Part shown: positions 1-9,700 of the stretch, one piece after another
How positions within the stretch are numbered: the stretch's first letter is position 1
Layout of the letters: the number at the start of each line of letters is the position of its first letter
Assembly: GCF_003583365.1 (NCBI RefSeq)
Contig: NZ_QXED01000003.1
Location: 620,001-684,000 of the forward strand
Length of the DNA: 64,000 nucleotides
DNA from: Fibrisoma montanum
GTDB lineage: Bacteria > Bacteroidota > Bacteroidia > Cytophagales > Spirosomataceae
Direction of reading: 5' to 3'
Translations under genes and position numbers: made by a program
The notes under the pieces: model-generated
Database searches by the model: none
What the model was told of the DNA's origin: nothing
The model's input: the letters and a program-made list of their open reading frames with translations, nothing else

Positions 1-1
1 C

Positions 2-829
2 GCGTACCGCGACCTGCAGGCCAGATCGCCCCGAAAACTCGCCCGCGTTGTCGAAATTCTGCGGCAGCATCCCGATACGAAGACCCGATGGGCTTCTATG
101 CTCCGGGATTCATCGCTGACCGACGACGAAAAAGACCGGTACCTGTTCATGCTGGCGGCCCGCTGGCCCGACGACATCCGCGGGCAGAACAACCCGAACG
201 ATCACGCGAGCTGGCACTTCATCAACTACGTCTACAACCCCGGCCTGGGGATAGCCCGTACCGATTCAACGCTGGCTACCGGCGAGAACATCCTGCAGGC
301 GTTCGAGCAGAACCGGAAAATCCTGACCAGCGACGCTCCCGATAGTAGCAAAGCCATTGCCCTCTGCTGGCTGTTTCACCTGGCGGGCGATGTTCACATG
401 CCCCTTCACACGGCCGCTCTGATCAGTCCGCAGTTTCCGGAAGGCGACAGGGGTGGGAATCTGTTCAAGATCAAAATGGCCATGAGCAACCCCACGCTCA
501 ACCTGCACTCCTTCTGGGACGGTATGCTGCTGGGAAAAGACGCGTTCAGAGCCGCCGACCAACTGGCTATTTCACTGAGTCAGGCGCATACCCGCCGTGA
601 ACTGCCGCGGCCCCGTAAACCCGATATCACCAGCTGGTCGAAAGAAAGCTTTGACCTGGCCCGCACCATGGCGTATCAGCAGGGGCAGCTTCAGGGCGGC
701 ACCGGCAACGACGGCGTCGTGCTACCTACCGGCTATGTGGACTCCGTGAAACCAATTGCCGAACAGCAGGTCGCCTGGGCCGGCCATCGGCTGGCGGTTG
801 AACTGCTGGCAGACGTTAAAAAGCGATAG
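2..829 (+). CDS. S1/P1 nuclease, 5' end cut by window
   Basis: Zinc-dependent exported nuclease of the S1/P1 family, which cleaves RNA and single-stranded DNA and removes 3'-phosphates from nucleotides. The frame is open from the first bases, so roughly 30-40 residues (signal peptide and the N-terminal Trp zinc ligand known for this family) lie outside the window. Landmarks visible in order are AYRDL, WHFINY, LFHLAGDVHMPLHTA, GDRGGN and NLHSFWD. The HxxxDxxxxxH and NLHxxWD patterns are the trinuclear zinc ligands of P1 nuclease, so the enzyme should be active. Likely role: periplasmic or extracellular nucleic acid scavenging. The gene is monocistronic as far as can be seen and is followed by a nested hairpin. 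Confidence 0.9.
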   Translation, partial: AYRDLQARSPRKLARVVEILRQHPDTKTRWASMLRDSSLTDDEKDRYLFMLAARWPDDIRGQNNPNDHASWHFINYVYNPGLGIARTDSTLATGENILQAFEQNRKILTSDAPDSSKAIALCWLFHLAGDVHMPLHTAALISPQFPEGDRGGNLFKIKMAMSNPTLNLHSFWDGMLLGKDAFRAADQLAISLSQAHTRRELPRPRKPDITSWSKESFDLARTMAYQQGQLQGGTGNDGVVLPTGYVDSVKPIAEQQVAWAGHRLAVELLADVKKR

Positions 830-849
830 TCGACGGTCAATTCACCATA

Positions 850-918
850 CACTAAATCGGGCAGCCGCTTTCCGGGACCGCGTGTGTACCTTGGTACCAT
901 GCGGTCCCGGCTTTAGTG
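850..918. terminator. Nested inverted repeat after the nuclease gene
   Basis: A perfect 10-bp stem (872-881 with 901-910, CCGGGACCGC) is enclosed by a 7-bp outer stem (850-856 with 912-918, CACTAAA). The 19-nt loop itself contains GGTACC half-sites. There is no T-run, so it may be a factor-dependent terminator, an mRNA-stabilising hairpin or a regulatory element for the next gene, which starts 41 bases further on. Confidence 0.45.
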
Positions 919-959
919 TAATACGTCCGGGGCTTCAGCGAGTAACGTAGTAACCCGCC

Positions 960-2159
960 ATGGTACCGAAACCCTTCTCCAGCCCCGCCCCTGCCCAATT
1001 CATACCCACCGTAGCAGACGTCGATCGGATTGCCGCCTTGACCGATCCGGTACTTCGTAACCTGCAAATTACCCAGTGCTATTCGGACGTATCGGCAGCC
1101 TTTCGGGCACAGATCGGTATGAGTGCGAACTGGTGTACATTCGCGACCTGGGCTTCCAAACAAGCCGGGCAGACCATTCGGCGTGAAGACCTGATCCGTA
1201 CGGTTGAAGCCGTATTAAGTACAGATCAGGCAATCAGCCAGGCGTTGCTGCGGCTCATTACCCTGGCCAAACAACTCGATGCTACACCCGATACGTCGGT
1301 GCTTCAGCAATCGGTCTGGTACGGGCTGCTGATCGCAGCCGCCGACCGAGCCAGTGATGCCGTCAGTCGCGGGAATAAAAAAGTATTCGAGGAGATAGCC
1401 CGGGAGTTCGCCCGCTTCATGGCTACGTGCGGGTCGGACACAGTATTTACGCAACCCCACCTGGATGCCTTCTGCGACGGCCTACGCCCCGGTGATCCAC
1501 CCCACGGCCAGCGGTATCTGCGTCAGGCTTTCACGCACTATTATCAATCGCGGTTTGAGACCGACCCGAAAAAGCAGTGTGAACTCCGGTTGCTGGCCAA
1601 TCTGGAAGTGGGTTTTCACGAGCAGACCCGACTCCAGCCCGAGATTGCCGAATCATTGAACGCAGCCACCATAGACGGCAATGAACTGAAACGCCAACTG
1701 CGCGAACTGCTCTTTCCGACCGGAAGCTGGCTGAGCCGTTTGCGGCTATCGTTCCTCGATCTGTTTGGGCAGACGAACGCGCTGGACAAGGCCCTCGACC
1801 GGCTGGTTAGTCTCGTACAGGTGCAAATCCGATCAGCTATTACGACCCACCTGATGACCCTGACCTTTCCGCCCAACGTGCGCTTACGACTGGGTCACGA
1901 CCTGACCACTACGTTCCCAGCATCACTCCGAACCCTAACCAACGCTGATTTACGGAGCCTGCTCGGGCAGATTGACCTGTCGCCCGATAGTCTGAACCAG
2001 AGCGGGGCCGTAGACTGGGCCAATCTACCCGAGCGGATGCATTTCATCGCTGATCTGTTCCGGTGCTACCACGAATCGGCCGACCTATTTTCCTCCGCCT
2101 TTACTATGGAGCAAATTACAGCGCTCAGAGCCGGGCAACGACCCACGGGCCGTTTATAG
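960..2159 (+). CDS. Conserved protein of unknown function, 399 aa
   Basis: I do not recognise a named family with certainty. The protein is cytosolic-looking: no signal peptide and no clear membrane segment. An early block, [16 protein letters not shown] followed by [18 protein letters not shown], has the look of a strongly conserved motif with an invariant Cys, and I recall similar blocks in uncharacterised proteins of actinobacteria and other phyla. The rest is mostly helical and rich in Leu and Arg; residues 230-310 are the most hydrophobic part. It stands alone between the nuclease and an exported hydrolase on the same strand. No catalytic motif can be named. Composition matches the neighbours, so there is no sign of recent transfer. 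Confidence 0.75.
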   Translation: MVPKPFSSPAPAQFIPTVADVDRIAALTDPVLRNLQITQCYSDVSAAFRAQIGMSANWCTFATWASKQAGQTIRREDLIRTVEAVLSTDQAISQALLRLITLAKQLDATPDTSVLQQSVWYGLLIAAADRASDAVSRGNKKVFEEIAREFARFMATCGSDTVFTQPHLDAFCDGLRPGDPPHGQRYLRQAFTHYYQSRFETDPKKQCELRLLANLEVGFHEQTRLQPEIAESLNAATIDGNELKRQLRELLFPTGSWLSRLRLSFLDLFGQTNALDKALDRLVSLVQVQIRSAITTHLMTLTFPPNVRLRLGHDLTTTFPASLRTLTNADLRSLLGQIDLSPDSLNQSGAVDWANLPERMHFIADLFRCYHESADLFSSAFTMEQITALRAGQRPTGRL

Positions 2160-2261
2160 CTCATGATTGGTTGCAAATGCCATGGTAACCCGCGTTATTC
2201 GGGCCTGTTTTAGCAAGCTGAATTTTCATTTCATGTCACTTTTCTGCAATAAAACTGCCCG

Positions 2262-3569
2262 ATGAAACCACGACTACTGGTCACTTTTCTGCTGTTGTCT
2301 AGTTTGTTTACCTTAACCAACCCACCGCTTGCCCACGCCCAGGCTACCAAAGACGCGTTTCTGTTCGGCGATCCGCTGCCCGATGCCCCTGAACTGGCCG
2401 CCCGGGGCAGCTACGGGGTCGGCGTCCGTACGCTGAAACTGAATCATGCCGGTCAGGTCGACGTACTTCACGCTAAAGACGGGAAAGCCCCCCTGTATGA
2501 CCGTCCGCTTACCGTCGAAATCTGGTATCCGGCCCGCATCCCGGCGGGGAAAGCCGAACTGGTGCAATACGACGAGGTGCTGGGTGTCGCCAATGATCCG
2601 AAGCGGCCGCTGGTACCGTTTACGTTCATGGGACGAGCCCTGCGCGATGCGGAACCCCGCCCCGGCGACAGCCCCTATCCACTGGTGATTGTGTCGCACG
2701 GCTACCCCGGCTCCCGGCTGATGTTTACGTACCTGACGGAAAACCTGGCGTCGAAAGGCTACGTTGTGGTGTCTATCGACCATACCGAGTCCACGTACCG
2801 CGACGCAGCCGCTTTTCCGAGTACGCTGCTCAACCGGGCACCGGACGATCTGTTTGTGCTGAACGAGATGGCGCGGCTGAGCGAAAAAGGCAGTACCTCG
2901 TTTCTGGCCGGACTGCTCGACGCCAAGAACACCGCCCTCGTCGGCTACTCCATGGGTGGCTACGGCGTACTCAACGCCACGGGAGCCGGCTACAGCAACC
3001 AGGCCGTTGCGTTTTTCGGCCAGATGACCGGCGGCAGCACCGCGCTGCAGGTTCGGTCGACCAACGCGCCGGAGTACAAAGCTTCGCAGGACCCACGCAT
3101 CAAAGCGGTTGTGGCTTTTGCGCCCTGGGGTATGGAACGGGGCGTCTGGGATGCCGAAGGTCTGAAGGGATTAAACCGACCGACCTTGTTTATCGCCGGC
3201 AGCAAGGACGACGTATCGGGGTATGAAAAAGGCATCAAGGCCATCTACGACGGAGCCGTTAATGCCGACCGGTATATGCTCACGTACGTCAACGCCCGGC
3301 ACAACGTAGCGCCCAATCCGCCCCCGGCCGAATCGATGAAGCCGGGCTTGCCGCTGAACGAATACATGCGCTACGCCGAACCCGCCTGGAACGAACGCCG
3401 GATCAACAACATCAACCAGCATTTTGTAACGGCGTTTCTGGGCATTCACCTCAAAAAGCAGGACTACGGCAAATACCTTGATCTGAACGAAACCGACAGC
3501 GCGGGTCCGTGGACGGGCTTCAAACCCCGAACATCCGTAGGGCTGGAGATGCGCCACGCCCGACCCTAG
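2262..3569 (+). CDS. Exported alpha/beta-hydrolase
   Basis: Serine hydrolase of the alpha/beta-hydrolase superfamily, closest in layout to the platelet-activating-factor acetylhydrolase and dienelactone hydrolase group. A signal peptide ends near residue 27 (HAQA), so it acts in the periplasm or outside. The oxyanion strand [11 protein letters not shown] is followed by the nucleophile elbow GYSMGG with Ser230; a plausible Asp lies in [11 protein letters not shown] and the His in [10 protein letters not shown]. The 435-residue length is long for the fold because of an N-terminal extension with a [12 protein letters not shown] strand typical of this group. The substrate is probably an ester, but cannot be set from sequence. 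It ends 3 bases from the convergent cupin gene. Confidence 0.85.
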   Translation: MKPRLLVTFLLLSSLFTLTNPPLAHAQATKDAFLFGDPLPDAPELAARGSYGVGVRTLKLNHAGQVDVLHAKDGKAPLYDRPLTVEIWYPARIPAGKAELVQYDEVLGVANDPKRPLVPFTFMGRALRDAEPRPGDSPYPLVIVSHGYPGSRLMFTYLTENLASKGYVVVSIDHTESTYRDAAAFPSTLLNRAPDDLFVLNEMARLSEKGSTSFLAGLLDAKNTALVGYSMGGYGVLNATGAGYSNQAVAFFGQMTGGSTALQVRSTNAPEYKASQDPRIKAVVAFAPWGMERGVWDAEGLKGLNRPTLFIAGSKDDVSGYEKGIKAIYDGAVNADRYMLTYVNARHNVAPNPPPAESMKPGLPLNEYMRYAEPAWNERRINNINQHFVTAFLGIHLKKQDYGKYLDLNETDSAGPWTGFKPRTSVGLEMRHARP

Positions 3570-3572
3570 CCG

Positions 3573-4340
3573 TTACTCAAACTGAAAGGCAAAGTACATG
3601 CAGCGCCCTTTGCTCGTGTTCTGAATGGCGTGCGGTACGTTGGATTCCAGGAAGATGAGGGCACCAACCGCGGCCGGGTGCAGCGTACCGTTGATGCTTT
3701 CCTGAGCGGTGTTCTCAATCATGAGGAGGATTTCGGCGGCCCGGTGCGTATGGGGCGGGTGACTCCATAGCCCTTCGTTCAGCGTCGTTACGTGCATTTC
3801 GAAGCGCCTGGTCATGGCCGTGGCCCGGTCGAACATCCGCCGGATACCCCCCTGGCTGTGGGGCTGAAACGCTACGTCCCGAAAGTCGATCCAGAACGAT
3901 CCGCCGGCTTTTCGCCCCCGAGCGGTGTCGACGGGGGCGTTGGCTTCGTACCGCATAACGTAGTACGTGGCCGGTGCATTACCCCGGTTGTCGAAACCGT
4001 GTTCGTCGCCGGGCATCATCAGCGCAATACTGCCGGGCCCCAGGGTCGTTGTCTTCCCCTCGATGGTGACGGTCAGTTCGCCTTCTTTTACGATGATGAG
4101 TTCTTCGTCGTCATGCCGGTGCGACGGGTGCGGGACCTGGTGCGCCGGCAGGGTCGTTGCGTGAATCCGGACGCGTTTAAAGTCAGTAGTAGCCCCTTCC
4201 AGCAACAGCCGCTGCGCTACGTTTGCTTTCTGCGTAACCGGGGCTTTTGCCCATTCATACACCCCCGACTCAACGGCCTGCGCGACCAGTCGGCCAGCCG
4301 CGAACCAGCAACTAACACCCACCACCAAAGCTAGCTTCAT
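3573..4340 (-). CDS. Exported two-cupin protein
   Basis: Bicupin protein with an N-terminal signal sequence (cleavage near residue 21, LVAQA). The first cupin has HQVPHPSHRHDDEE and GDEHGF, giving the usual His-His-Glu plus His metal set; the second has HPPHTHRAAEIL and NVPHAIQN. Two complete metal sets suggest both barrels bind metal. Bicupins of this size include ureidoglycine aminohydrolase and oxalate decarboxylase, but neither can be assigned here and an exported location argues against the first. The start lies 6 bases after the stop of the membrane acyltransferase gene upstream, so the two are almost certainly one transcript. Confidence 0.8.
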   Translation of the reverse strand: MKLALVVGVSCWFAAGRLVAQAVESGVYEWAKAPVTQKANVAQRLLLEGATTDFKRVRIHATTLPAHQVPHPSHRHDDEELIIVKEGELTVTIEGKTTTLGPGSIALMMPGDEHGFDNRGNAPATYYVMRYEANAPVDTARGRKAGGSFWIDFRDVAFQPHSQGGIRRMFDRATAMTRRFEMHVTTLNEGLWSHPPHTHRAAEILLMIENTAQESINGTLHPAAVGALIFLESNVPHAIQNTSKGRCMYFAFQFE

Positions 4341-4346
4341 GTTCGG

Positions 4347-5618
4347 TTACAGTTTAAGTTTAATCCTTGCTCTACCCAGTACGGCCGTTATGCCAATAAT
4401 CAGGAAGGCAAACAACAGGGATTTCAGCAGGCCCAATACGCCCACCGTCAACCAGTCGGGCAGCGACAAACCCGACAACGCAGCAACGCTGTACCAAACG
4501 TACGGAATCAGGTAACAGGTCAACGTACTCGTGCCAGCGGGCCTGATGGTGTCGAACCAATGGCTTTTGCCGTTTATATCAACCAGGACGTACACACCAG
4601 CAAACACCAGGCAGGCAATGCCCGAGCAAAGCAGGACCCAGGTGGGTGTCGCCTGAATTTTGGAGATGATAAAAAACTGCCTCGAAGCAAGTCCAGCCAG
4701 GAGCAGCAACCCGCCCAGTCCGCTAAAGAGCAGAAGCAAGTGCTGGGCACTCTGGTTCTTACGAAACCGACTGAGCAGTACCGCAGCCAGCACCCCGGCC
4801 ATCGTAAAGGATTGAAAAGCCCCGTTGCCCAGGATCCAGTTCGACGGACCGTCGGGCCAGAGCTGCCGTAGCCAGCCAGCATGGCCAGCGATACATACCA
4901 GCGTAAAAAGCACCCAGGCCAGCAATGAACCGAGCGGTTGCCGATGAACGAACAGAAAGATAAGGGCACAGGTCAGGTACGTCCAGCCGATAAGGCCTAA
5001 AATTCCCCACCACTGCGGAGTCATTCGGCTCAGCTGATTACCGTCTCCGCCACGAAAGAGAATCGCCAGCCCGACCAGCAGGATCACCCCGGCTAGCTGC
5101 ACGCCCCTGACGACGTACTGGCTGGCGCCCTTCTGGCTAGGGTAGACGTTCCAGACCAGAAAAAAACCCACGACCATCAGGATCTGAAACCACTCGCTGC
5201 TGAGGCCCGTTGCCTGCGGGTTTAGCTCCGGCACATTGACCGTGAATACCCCCATAATCAGCAGGGCAGCCGAGCGAACGACAATATGCCGTATGATCAG
5301 TCCATAGGAATCGCCCTTCGCCAGCCGGTCATTGATCGCAAAGGGGATCGACATGCCCACGATAAAGAGGAAACAGGGAAAGACCACATCGGCCAGGCCC
5401 AGAAAATCAACATCAGCCGGCGAATGCTCCAGCCAGTCAGGAATGCCGGTCAGGGTCCAGAGATCATTGACGAAAATCATGAACAGCATCGTCAGCGCCC
5501 GGAATACATCAATGGATTGCACCCGTTTTTCCGGCAATTGCCTTCGGGTTTCTGGTGAAGCAGCGACTCGTTGATCAATCATAGGGATGTTGCCTGGTTT
5601 TACGGGGTAGACGGCCAA
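4347..5618 (-). CDS. DUF5009-type membrane acyltransferase, HGSNAT-like
   Basis: Integral membrane protein with about ten or eleven hydrophobic segments. The N-terminal RVQSIDVFRALTMLFMIFVN and DVVFPCFLFIVGMSIPFAI are the signature blocks of the DUF5009/heparan-alpha-glucosaminide N-acetyltransferase group, which moves acyl groups across the membrane onto extracytoplasmic sugars. A catalytic His could not be fixed by eye. An internal Met at base 5582 (MIDQRV) is an equally good start and would remove 12 residues. It is the first gene of a two-gene unit with the exported bicupin, suggesting work on the same envelope or periplasmic substrate; that link is inference. Confidence 0.85.
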   Translation of the reverse strand: MAVYPVKPGNIPMIDQRVAASPETRRQLPEKRVQSIDVFRALTMLFMIFVNDLWTLTGIPDWLEHSPADVDFLGLADVVFPCFLFIVGMSIPFAINDRLAKGDSYGLIIRHIVVRSAALLIMGVFTVNVPELNPQATGLSSEWFQILMVVGFFLVWNVYPSQKGASQYVVRGVQLAGVILLVGLAILFRGGDGNQLSRMTPQWWGILGLIGWTYLTCALIFLFVHRQPLGSLLAWVLFTLVCIAGHAGWLRQLWPDGPSNWILGNGAFQSFTMAGVLAAVLLSRFRKNQSAQHLLLLFSGLGGLLLLAGLASRQFFIISKIQATPTWVLLCSGIACLVFAGVYVLVDINGKSHWFDTIRPAGTSTLTCYLIPYVWYSVAALSGLSLPDWLTVGVLGLLKSLLFAFLIIGITAVLGRARIKLKL

Positions 5619-5790
5619 TACGGAGCTCCCTTCATAAAGCGGCAGATGGGGTCAAACTAATCAGGCATTCGGTAGACGGCCTGCTACAAAACCGGTTTCG
5701 GACTATTCAATCAGAAACTTTCGGCTGGGCTTCGGGGTTATCGCCCAAGCCAGGTTCGGGCTTTTCTTCATCTATCAACGTATTGCATTC

Positions 5791-6507
5791 ATGGCAGACA
5801 TTACCAAAACGGCACTCATCACAGGCGGCACAAAAGGCATTGGCTACGGCATCGCCGAAGTACTGATCAAGGAAGGCATCAAGGTGGCGATAACGAGCCG
5901 GTCGTCGGTTGCCGCCGAACTGGCCGCCAACCAACTAAACGAAATCAAAGCCGGATACGCCCTGGGCATCGGTGCCGATGTGCGCGACCTGGCTTCCCAG
6001 CAACGGGTTGTCGATACCATCCTGAGTCAGTGGGGTCGGCTCGATTACGTCATCGCCAACGCCGGTGTTGGCCACTTTGCGTCCATCCAGGAAATGACGC
6101 CCGAGCAGTGGCACGAAACCATCGATATCAACCTGACGGGGGTTTTCTACACCGCCAAAGCGACGCTGGCCCCCCTGAAAGAAAGTGAAGGCTACTTCAT
6201 TACGATTGCCAGTCTGGCCGGCACGAACTTCTTTGAGAAAGGTTCAGCCTATAACGCCAGCAAATTCGGGCTGGTTGGCTTCACGCAGGCCATCATGCTC
6301 GATCTGCGCAGTGAGGGGATCAAGGTAACGACAATCATGCCCGGCTCCGTGGCGACGCATTTCAACAACCACGAACCCAACGAGCAGGACGCCTGGAAAA
6401 TCCAGCCCGAAGACATTGGCCAGATGGTGGCCGATCTGATCCGGATGAACCCGCGGACGCTGCCCAGTAAAATTGAAGTTCGCCCCACCCGACCCGGCGG
6501 ACGCTGA
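5791..6507 (+). CDS. SDR family oxidoreductase
   Basis: Classical short-chain dehydrogenase/reductase, 238 residues, cytosolic. The nucleotide-binding TGGTKGIGYGIA is near residues 11-22, NAGVGH follows near 90, and the catalytic set is Ser in SLAG, Tyr154 and Lys158 in SAYNASKFGL. The Thr-Gly-Gly-Thr-Lys start and an Arg-rich region after the second strand favour NADP(H), as in 3-ketoacyl-ACP reductase-like enzymes. The substrate cannot be read. It has its own terminator directly downstream and no obvious operon partner. Confidence 0.9.
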   Translation: MADITKTALITGGTKGIGYGIAEVLIKEGIKVAITSRSSVAAELAANQLNEIKAGYALGIGADVRDLASQQRVVDTILSQWGRLDYVIANAGVGHFASIQEMTPEQWHETIDINLTGVFYTAKATLAPLKESEGYFITIASLAGTNFFEKGSAYNASKFGLVGFTQAIMLDLRSEGIKVTTIMPGSVATHFNNHEPNEQDAWKIQPEDIGQMVADLIRMNPRTLPSKIEVRPTRPGGR

Positions 6508-6521
6508 CCAACCCAACCGAA

Positions 6522-6547
6522 AAAGGCACCGGACGTCCGGTGCCTTT
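6522..6547. terminator. Perfect palindromic terminator after SDR
   Basis: A 13-bp perfect palindrome (522-534 with 535-547 of this kilobase) pairs AAAGGCACCGGAC with its complement. The A/T flanks form a short T-run on either strand, so it can act as a bidirectional intrinsic terminator between the SDR gene and the promoter region of the hybrid regulator. Confidence 0.75.
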
Positions 6548-6661
6548 GCATTCGGGCCTATACCCTACAAGGCAACTGGGTTATTCTGACTGACCACCCT
6601 GTCAACGTCAGACCGATTTCTATGCACTCAGCTTTGCCACTCCTTTAAATTAATAAGTCTT

Positions 6662-6713
6662 TGTAGATCAGTAAATCTACAGGATATCTTACTCCGTATT
6701 ATACTACGTATAA
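6662..6713. promoter_or_regulatory. Two short inverted repeats upstream of hybrid regulator
   Basis: Two dyads lie within the 65 bases before the regulator gene: TGTAGAT/ATCTACA (6662-6668 with 6675-6681) and TTATAC/GTATAA (6699-6704 with 6708-6713). The region is AT-rich, unlike the rest of the window. They are candidates for operator half-sites, possibly for autoregulation by the AraC output domain. No canonical TAnnTTTG promoter element was found here. Confidence 0.3.
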
Positions 6714-6726
6714 ACTTTTAGCAAGA

Positions 6727-9700
6727 ATGCGCTTCTGGCTACTGTTTCTTTTGCCTCTGTCCGTTCTGGCTCAACCCAAAGGATGGCAGGAACGCACGAT
6801 ATCCGACGGGCTGTCGCAGGGCATGGTCTATGACGTCAAACAGGATCAGAAAGGGTTTATATGGGCGGGCACGAAAGATGGGCTTAATCGCTACGACGGG
6901 TACACGTTCAAGGTTTTTACCCATGATTCCTATAACGCGTACAGCCTGTCTGACAATAACTGCTCGGCCTTACTGACCGACAGGCAGGGGCGTTTATGGG
7001 TCGGGACGCTAACACAGGGGCTGAATCTGTTCGACAACCGTACGCAGCGGTTCTACCACCTCGATATCCTCGATCAGGCCACACCCAATGCGGGCAATTA
7101 CGGGGTCTGGCTGCTGGCCGAAGACCCCACCGGTAACATCTGGGTTGGCACAGACAACTACCGGCTGTTCTGCATCAGCCTGCCTGAATCGCTCAAAACC
7201 GGCTTTCCGGACAAAGCTAATTTTACGGATCAGGTGCAGATTAAACGCCTGACCATGCCCCGGGTTGATGCGAGTGCGCCACTTCATTTCATCAATTTCC
7301 TGCCCGATGGCCGGGCGTTTGCCGGGAATGCCCACGGTGCCTACTCGTTTTCGTGGCGGCAGCCCGGCCAGATCCACCCGGCCAACCCCTTTACCGGCAA
7401 TTTTCGGGAGTTTTATTCGATGTATGCCGATGCTCAGCAGGAGTTCTGGGCCGCTACCACCACCAGCAGTCTGATCTGTCGGCTCGGAAACGTTCAGAAA
7501 ATCATTCCCCTGCCCCGCACCAATTACACGAGCGTCAACCTGCGTCGTATCGACAAGCATACCATAGCCTTAGCCACCCAGGATTTTCTCTGGCTGATGT
7601 CCCCCGCCGACCTGTTTCGTCAGGACAGTCTGACCAGCCGGAATGCCTTCGCAGCCCTGCCGGCCAATGTGTACGCCATTACCAACCTGGTCCGCGACCA
7701 GACCGGGGCGCTCTGGGTTGGAACCAGTGGCTACGGCCTCCGGCTGTTTAACCCCAACGTGAAGCAGTTTCAGTCCTACCTGCCCAACACGACCCTCTCC
7801 AACATCTTCGCGGATCGGCAGGGCCGGATTTACCTGCGGCACGAGTTTGCCTACAGCCTGCTCGACCGGGCGAATAACCGACTGCTGCCGTTCCTCAGCA
7901 ACGACCTTCCGCCCGCCGACCGACGACAGCGGTACCTGATGCAGGATCGACGCGGTACGTTCTGGGTGTCCAATGTTCATTTTGAAACGCACGTGCAGCA
8001 CCTGTTCAGGTTTTCGCCGGACTGGCAACTGCTCAAAAAATACCCACTCCCGGCCAATACGTCGTTCGGTTTCTTTGGTAACCAGACCATCGAAGACCGG
8101 GTCGGCTACCTCTGGCTTGGTGGTGCCGATGGAAAACTGCTTCGTTTTAACCCGACCACCGAACGGTTTCAGGTGTACAGCTACCAGTCGCTGCTGCCCC
8201 GGAGTGGCGCTCCCACCGAAACATTTGCCCTCTACGAAGATGCCGCGGGTACGCTCTGGATCGGCACCCAGAAAGGTCTGATCCGAGCCCGACCTACCCG
8301 GACCGGTCTGGTCTTTTCACTGTTTAAGAACTCAGCCACGAACCGGCAGAGCCTGACCAATGATTTTGTGCTTAGCCTGACCGACGACCCCTACGAGCCC
8401 AATCGATTCCTGTGGGTCGGCACCAAAGGCGGTCTGGAACGCCTGGACAAGCAAACGGGCCGCTTTGAACACTTTACGGAAGAACAGGGCCTGCCCAATA
8501 AGGTCGTGTACGGCATCCTGACCGATGAGTTCAAAAACCTGTGGCTGAGCACGAACCGGGGCCTGGCGTACTTCAACCCACGCACCCTTACGTTCCGGAA
8601 CTATACCAAAACCGACGGTCTGCAGGACGATGAATTCAATACCAGTTCGTTCTTTAAAACATCGGCGGGCGAACTACTGTTTGGGGGCGTCAACGGCCTC
8701 ACGGCCTTCCGGGCGTCGGCGCTGACCAACGCAGCTCCGAATGCCGCCCGACCGAACGCGGCCCGACCGTTCGTGGCCCGACCCAAACCTGTTGCGCACA
8801 TCATCGGCCTGAAAGTAAACAACCGAACCATCGACCCCGGCACGCCCGACGGCATCCTGAGCGAGAGCATCGAATACACCCCGTCCATCGATCTGGCGTA
8901 CGATCAGAACCTGGTGACGTTCGAGTTTGCGGTGATGGATTTCACTAATTCGGTTCGTAACCGCTTTCGCTACCGGCTAGAGGGCATCGATCAGGATTGG
9001 GTAGAAGCCGGCACCAACCGCTTCGCCAATTATGCACAGTTGCCCCCCGGCCGGTACACCCTGCAGATGATGGGCTCGGCCGACGGCGAAATCTGGAGTG
9101 CGCCGGTGTCCCTGCGCATTCAGGTTCATCCGCCTTTCTACCTGAGCTGGTGGGCTTACTGTCTGTATCTGGCCCTCCTGGTGGTCATTGCCTGGCAGTT
9201 GTACCGCTTCCAGATGCAGCGGGTCCTGCTTCAACAGCAGGTTGCTTTTGAACAAAAGGAAGCCAGTCGGCTGGCTGAGCTGGACGCACTGAAAAGCCGG
9301 TTTTTCACCAACATCTCGCATGAATTCCGGACACCCCTTACCCTGATTCTCGGTCCGCTGAGCGACCTGAAGCAGCGATTCCCCAACGAATCGGTACTCA
9401 CGCTCATGGAGCGCAACGGCCATCGGCTGCTCAGCCTGATCAATCAGCTGCTCGATCTCAGCAAACTGGAAGCGGGTCAGCTGACGGTCGAAACCGAACC
9501 CGGCAACATCGCGGCCTTTTTCCGGCTGCTCGCCGGTTCGTTTGGCTCCCTGGCCCAAAGCCGCCAGATTCAGTTTCGGTTTAGCCAGACTCAGGACGTC
9601 TGGTGGACGGCTTTCGACCGCGACAAGATTGAAAAAATCGTTACCAACCTGCTGTCCAATGCCTTTAAATTCACCCCGGCTGGACATGAAGTTTTCCTGA

